This document shows positions 60,672 to 64,000 of a stretch of 64,000 nucleotides of DNA, in pieces; within the stretch, counting starts at the first letter, position 1, and each line of letters starts with the position of its first letter. The stretch lies in the NCBI RefSeq assembly GCF_022811705.1, contig NZ_CP094528.1, positions 3,472,001-3,536,000 on the forward strand, in the 5' to 3' direction. Source of the DNA: Agromyces larvae (GTDB lineage Bacteria; Actinomycetota; Actinomycetes; Actinomycetales; Microbacteriaceae). The position numbers and the translations under genes are program-made. The notes under the pieces are model-generated. The model was not told the DNA's origin. It made no database searches and saw only the letters and a program-made list of their open reading frames with translations.

Positions 60672-61907
60672 ATGAGGGTGAACACGAAGAGCCTGCTCGC
60701 TGCCGGGGCTGTCGCGGTCGTCGCGACGCTCGGTCTCGCGGGCTGCGCCGGCGGCGACGACGGTTCGTCGAACGCGAACGAGTCCGCTTCGAGCACGCTG
60801 ACCGTCTGGGTCGACGCCGAGCGCGTGGACGCACTGCAGGGCGCAGCCGACGCCTACACTGAGAAGACCGGCGTGAAGGTCGACCTGGTCGGCAAGGACA
60901 ACGCCGACATCAAGGACGACTTCATCCAGCAGGCGCCCACCGGCAAGGGCCCCGACGTGGTCATGGGCGCGCACGACTGGCTGGGCGAGCTCTCGACCAA
61001 CGGCGTCGTCGCCCCGCTCGAGCTCGGCGACTCGGCCGCCGACTACCTCCAGGTCGCGATCGACGCGTCGACCTACGAGGGCACCGTCTACATGCTGCCG
61101 TACGCGGTCGAGAACATCGCCGTGCTGCGCAACGCCGACCTCGTTCCCGAGCCCGCCGCGAACTTCGACGACATGATCGCCAAGGGCCAGGCCGCCGGCC
61201 TCACCCAGCCGTTCGTCGTCGAGCAGGGCGCCGAGGGCAACCCGTACCACCTCTACCCGTTCCAGACCGCGTTCGGTGCGCCCGTGTTCGGCTCCGACGA
61301 GAACGGCTACAACCCCGACGACCTGCAGATCGGCAACGCCGGCGGCGAGCAGTTCGCGACGTGGCTGGGCAGCCAGGGCAAGAACGGCACCGGTGTGTTC
61401 AACACCGACATCGACGGCGACATCGCCAAGGACTCGTTCCTCACCGGCAAGTCGGCGTTCTGGCTCACCGGCCCGTGGAACGTCGGCGCGGCCGTCGACG
61501 CCGGCATCAACGTCGCGATCGACCCCGTCCCCAGCCCGACCGACCAGGTCGCCTCGCCGTTCGCCGGCGTGAAGGGCTTCTTCGTCTCGGCCGAGTCGAA
61601 GAACAAGGTCGCCGCGAACGACTTCCTGGTGAACTACCTCGGCACCGAGGACGTGCAGCTCGAGCTGTTCGAGGCCGGCAACGTCCTCCCGGCGCTGAGC
61701 GCCGCCGCCGAGACCGCGTCGAGCGACCCGATCGTCGCGGGCTTCGCCGCCGTCGGCGCGGACGCCGTGCCGATGCCGGCCATCCCCGCCATGGGTGCGG
61801 TCTGGCAGTACTGGGGCATCGCGCAGGCCGAGATCATCAACGGCGCCGACCCCGTGTCGACCTGGCAGAAGCTGACCGCCGACGTGCAGGCGGCCATCGC
61901 AGGGTAG
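60672..61907 (+). CDS. malE: Maltodextrin-type ABC transporter solute-binding lipoprotein
   Basis: A 411-aa lipoprotein that binds maltose or maltodextrins outside the membrane. The signal peptide ends at the lipobox GLAGC (Cys25). The mature protein has LTVWVDAERVDALQGAADAY, MGAHDWLGELSTNGVVAPLE, YMLPYAVENIAVLRNADLVP and FLTGKSAFWLTGPWNVGAAV, the usual MalE elements. It is followed by malF and malG in the same direction. The adjacent glucosidase and shared operators support maltodextrin as substrate, although binding specificity is inferred. Confidence 0.92.
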   Translation: MRVNTKSLLAAGAVAVVATLGLAGCAGGDDGSSNANESASSTLTVWVDAERVDALQGAADAYTEKTGVKVDLVGKDNADIKDDFIQQAPTGKGPDVVMGAHDWLGELSTNGVVAPLELGDSAADYLQVAIDASTYEGTVYMLPYAVENIAVLRNADLVPEPAANFDDMIAKGQAAGLTQPFVVEQGAEGNPYHLYPFQTAFGAPVFGSDENGYNPDDLQIGNAGGEQFATWLGSQGKNGTGVFNTDIDGDIAKDSFLTGKSAFWLTGPWNVGAAVDAGINVAIDPVPSPTDQVASPFAGVKGFFVSAESKNKVAANDFLVNYLGTEDVQLELFEAGNVLPALSAAAETASSDPIVAGFAAVGADAVPMPAIPAMGAVWQYWGIAQAEIINGADPVSTWQKLTADVQAAIAG

Positions 61908-61918
61908 TCCGAATCGCC

Positions 61919-62009
61919 GGTCGAGGAGCGACCGACGAAGGAGGCCGCGTATCGAGGCCCGTCCCGGGTCTCGATACGCGTCCTCGCTTCGCTCGGGCGC
62001 TGCTCGACC
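61919..62009. repeat. Palindromic repeat element (family 2) between malE and malF
   Basis: The inner arms CGCGTATCGAGGCCCG (61946-61961) and CGGGTCTCGATACGCG (61965-61980) match with one mismatch, and the outer ends (GGTCGAG and CTCGACC) are also complementary. Such a hairpin between malE and malF may lower downstream expression or protect the malE message, so that more binding protein than permease is made. Confidence 0.82.
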
Positions 62010-62034
62010 TGCGGATGGCTGTGAGGAACACAGG

Positions 62035-63660
62035 ATGTCGATGATCACCGAGAACGATCCAGCGGTCGAGGCTGCCGCCCCGCCCCCCACGAAACGGCAG
62101 CGACGCGCTGCCGCCATCGCCGACGCGGCATCCGGGGGCTGGAAGGTGCTCGTCCTCAAGCTGCTGCTGCTCGCGATCGTCGACGCCATCGCCCTGTTCG
62201 CGCTCCTGGTGCTCGCCGGCGCCGGGCAGTGGGTCGTCGCCGCCATCGTGGTCGCGGTCACCGCGATCGTCAACTGGATCTACTTCTCGAGGCGCAAGCT
62301 TCCCGCGAAGTACCTCACGCCCGGGGTCATCTTCCTCGTGGTGTTCCAGGTGTTCGTGCTCGTCTACACGGGCTACGTCGCCTTCACCAACTACGGCACC
62401 GGCCACAACGGCAGCCGCGAGCAGGCCGTGTCGTCGCTCATGGCGTCGTCGCTCGAGCGGGTCGAGGACTCGCCGACCTACCCCGTCACGGTCGTCGACC
62501 GGCTGGGCACCCTCGGGCTGCTGGTCACCGACCCCGAGTCGGGTGACGCGTTCGTCGGCACCAACGACGAACCGCTGACCGAGGTCGACGCCGAGTTCGA
62601 CGGCGACCGGGCGGTCACCGCCGACGGATGGACCTCGCTGCAGTTCGCCGACGTGCTGGCCCGCACCGACGAGGTCAGCGCGCTCGCCGTGCGCTACTCG
62701 GACGACCCGAACGACGGCGCCATCCGCACGCCCGACGGCACGAGCGGGTACCGGTACATCTCGACCCTCGAGTACGACGAGGCGGCCGGCACCATGACCG
62801 ACCTCACCACCGGCACCGTCTACGCCGACACGGGCGTGGGCGCCTTCACCGCCGAGGACGGTTCGCAGCTGCTGCCCGGCTGGCAGATCACGATCGGCTT
62901 CGACAACTTCGTGCGCGCCGTCACCGACACCCGCCTCGCCGGCCCGCTCGTCTACGTCACGATCTGGACGTTCGTGTTCGCGCTCGTGAGCGTGGCATCC
63001 ACCTTCTTCCTCGGTCTGTTCCTCGCCATCGTCTTCAACGACATGCGGATGCGCGGGCGCAAGTTCTACCGAGTGCTGATGATCATCCCGTATGCGATCC
63101 CGTCGTTCCTGTCGGCGCTGATCTGGGCGGGCATGATGAACCAGAGCTTCGGCTTCATCAACCAGGTGCTGTTCGGCGGGGCGTCCATCCCGTGGCTCAC
63201 CGATCCGACGCTCGCGAAGTTCTCGATCCTGCTCGTGAACCTGTGGCTCGGGTTCCCGTACATGTTCCTGGTGTGCACGGGTGCGCTGCAGTCGATCCCC
63301 GACGAGCTGCAGGAGGCGGCGACCGTCGACGGCGCGAAGCCGTGGGCGATCTTCCGGCTCATCAAGCTGCCGCTGCTGCTGGTATCGGTCGCGCCGCTGC
63401 TCATCGCATCGTTCGCGTTCAACTTCAACAACTTCAACGTGATCTACATGCTGACCGACGGCGGGCCGCGCGACTCGAACGCGCCGATCCCGGTCGGCTT
63501 CACCGACATCCTCATCACGATGGTCTACAAGGTCGCGTTCACCGGGCAGATGCGCGATTACGGGCTCGCCAGCGCCTACTCGATCATCATCTTCATCATC
63601 GTCGCGGTGATCTCGATCATCGCCTTCCGCCGCACCAAGAGCCTCGAGGAGCTGAACTGA
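62035..63660 (+). CDS. malF: Maltodextrin ABC transporter permease MalF
   Basis: A 541-aa membrane protein. Two or three N-terminal helices precede an extracytoplasmic domain of about 180 residues (YGTGHNGSREQAVSS to DNFVRAVTDTRLAG), as in MalF but not in shorter sugar permeases. The core then has ALIWAGMMNQSFGFINQVLF and the EAA loop ELQEAATVDGAKPWAIFRLI that contacts the ATPase. It pairs with the malG gene that overlaps its stop by one base. No ATPase gene is visible, and the shared MsiK-type ATPase of actinobacteria may serve. Confidence 0.92.
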   Translation: MSMITENDPAVEAAAPPPTKRQRRAAAIADAASGGWKVLVLKLLLLAIVDAIALFALLVLAGAGQWVVAAIVVAVTAIVNWIYFSRRKLPAKYLTPGVIFLVVFQVFVLVYTGYVAFTNYGTGHNGSREQAVSSLMASSLERVEDSPTYPVTVVDRLGTLGLLVTDPESGDAFVGTNDEPLTEVDAEFDGDRAVTADGWTSLQFADVLARTDEVSALAVRYSDDPNDGAIRTPDGTSGYRYISTLEYDEAAGTMTDLTTGTVYADTGVGAFTAEDGSQLLPGWQITIGFDNFVRAVTDTRLAGPLVYVTIWTFVFALVSVASTFFLGLFLAIVFNDMRMRGRKFYRVLMIIPYAIPSFLSALIWAGMMNQSFGFINQVLFGGASIPWLTDPTLAKFSILLVNLWLGFPYMFLVCTGALQSIPDELQEAATVDGAKPWAIFRLIKLPLLLVSVAPLLIASFAFNFNNFNVIYMLTDGGPRDSNAPIPVGFTDILITMVYKVAFTGQMRDYGLASAYSIIIFIIVAVISIIAFRRTKSLEELN

Positions 63661-64000
63661 TGGCCGACGCATCCGTCTCGATCGCCCGGCGGCCGTTCCG
63701 GTTCGACCGCTGGTTCCGCGCGACCGGCTGGCGGCACATCGTCGGCGTCGTCATGGTCGTGTTCTCGCTGTTCCCGGTGATGTTCGTGCTGTCGTCGTCG
63801 CTCAACCCGAAGGGCACGCTGACCGGGTCGAACGCGCTGTTCTCGACGATCGGGCTGGACAGCTACGTGCGGATCCTCACCGACCCGCAGGTGCCGTTCG
63901 CGCAGTGGTTCGGCAACACGCTGATGATCGCCGGCATCACGGCCGTGCTGACCACGTTCCTCGGCGCGCTCGCCGCGTACTCGTTCTCGCGCATGCGGTT
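63660..64000 (+). CDS. malG: Maltodextrin ABC transporter permease MalG (cut by window edge)
   Basis: The first 113 codons of a permease that continues beyond the window. It begins MADASVSIARRPFRFDRWFR and shows a first membrane helix (IVGVVMVVFSLFPVMFVLSS), the typical SLNPKGTL segment and the start of the permease core (WFGNTLMIAGITAVLTTFLG). The ATG overlaps the malF stop (TGATG), so the two subunits are translationally coupled. Confidence 0.9.
   Translation, partial: MADASVSIARRPFRFDRWFRATGWRHIVGVVMVVFSLFPVMFVLSSSLNPKGTLTGSNALFSTIGLDSYVRILTDPQVPFAQWFGNTLMIAGITAVLTTFLGALAAYSFSRMR

Overview
The window is a high-GC actinobacterial chromosome segment, most likely from Microbacteriaceae (an Agromyces-like organism is my guess; no rRNA or species marker is present). 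The evidence is the GC-rich codon use, the 32-aa actinobacterial ribosomal protein bS22, an archaeal-type aspartyl-tRNA synthetase, menaquinone rather than ubiquinone synthesis, system II cytochrome c maturation, and many genes with a TANNNT box 6-7 nt before the start codon (leaderless transcripts). I see no phage, plasmid, insertion sequence, rRNA or CRISPR locus. Gene density is high and no gap between genes exceeds 300 bp.

Layout. 1-2742: an ABC-2 exporter operon with its own MarR/GbsR-type regulator. 3003-5618: a Ktr/Trk potassium uptake pair and a divergent ArsR regulator. 5657-9993: small housekeeping genes (GNAT, bS22, glutaredoxin, a formylglycine-generating-enzyme homologue, aspS). 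10065-15141: a translationally coupled operon of histidine phosphatase, TlpA, CcdA, ResB and CcsB for cytochrome c maturation. 15201-16315: TetR with a DUF1772 membrane protein. 16544-22837: a giant secreted alpha-amylase/pullulanase fusion. 22910-41174: a dispersed menaquinone cluster (menC, menB, menE, menA, menD, an isochorismate synthase, menG, a polyprenyl diphosphate synthase) plus a ferredoxin-NADP reductase, interrupted by an SDR/HTH pair, a PPK2 kinase, an LPXTG-like surface protein and a DUF4012 protein. 41301-47141: prepilin peptidase, a hydrolase, an AbiEi-like protein, yajQ, a LacI regulator and membrane proteins. 47296-51568: an orphan sugar-binding lipoprotein, a GH13 glucosidase and a LacI regulator. 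51675-55232: tRNA-Tyr and a five-gene SipW-type secretion operon. 55341-58650: an inositol-phosphatase-like enzyme and an M23 peptidase. 58787-64000: a second GH13 glucosidase divergent from a malEFG importer cut by the window end.

How it fits together. The pullulanase cuts starch or glycogen outside the cell, MalEFG imports maltodextrins, and the two GH13 glucosidases cut them inside. LacI-type boxes of the form AANCGNTTGCA lie in front of the pullulanase and in the glucosidase/malE intergenic region, so these genes probably form one regulon. The menaquinone and cytochrome c genes supply the respiratory chain.

The most unusual signal is a set of repeats. The motif TTCGACRGGCTCAG forms short tandem arrays outside genes and also in frame inside genes: histidine phosphatase (7 x 21 bp), MenB (6 x 33 bp, in the active-site A-loop) and the pullulanase; in ResB one copy starts an 8 x 15 bp array. 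Every coding array has a period divisible by three, while a noncoding array has a 19-bp period. A second palindromic family lies between genes and also inside ccsB. A third palindromic family surrounds the AbiEi-like gene, where one copy was tandemly duplicated together with the gene's 3' end. The best candidate for a little-described system is the SipW-type secretion operon, whose last gene ends inside the tRNA-Tyr gene on the opposite strand.
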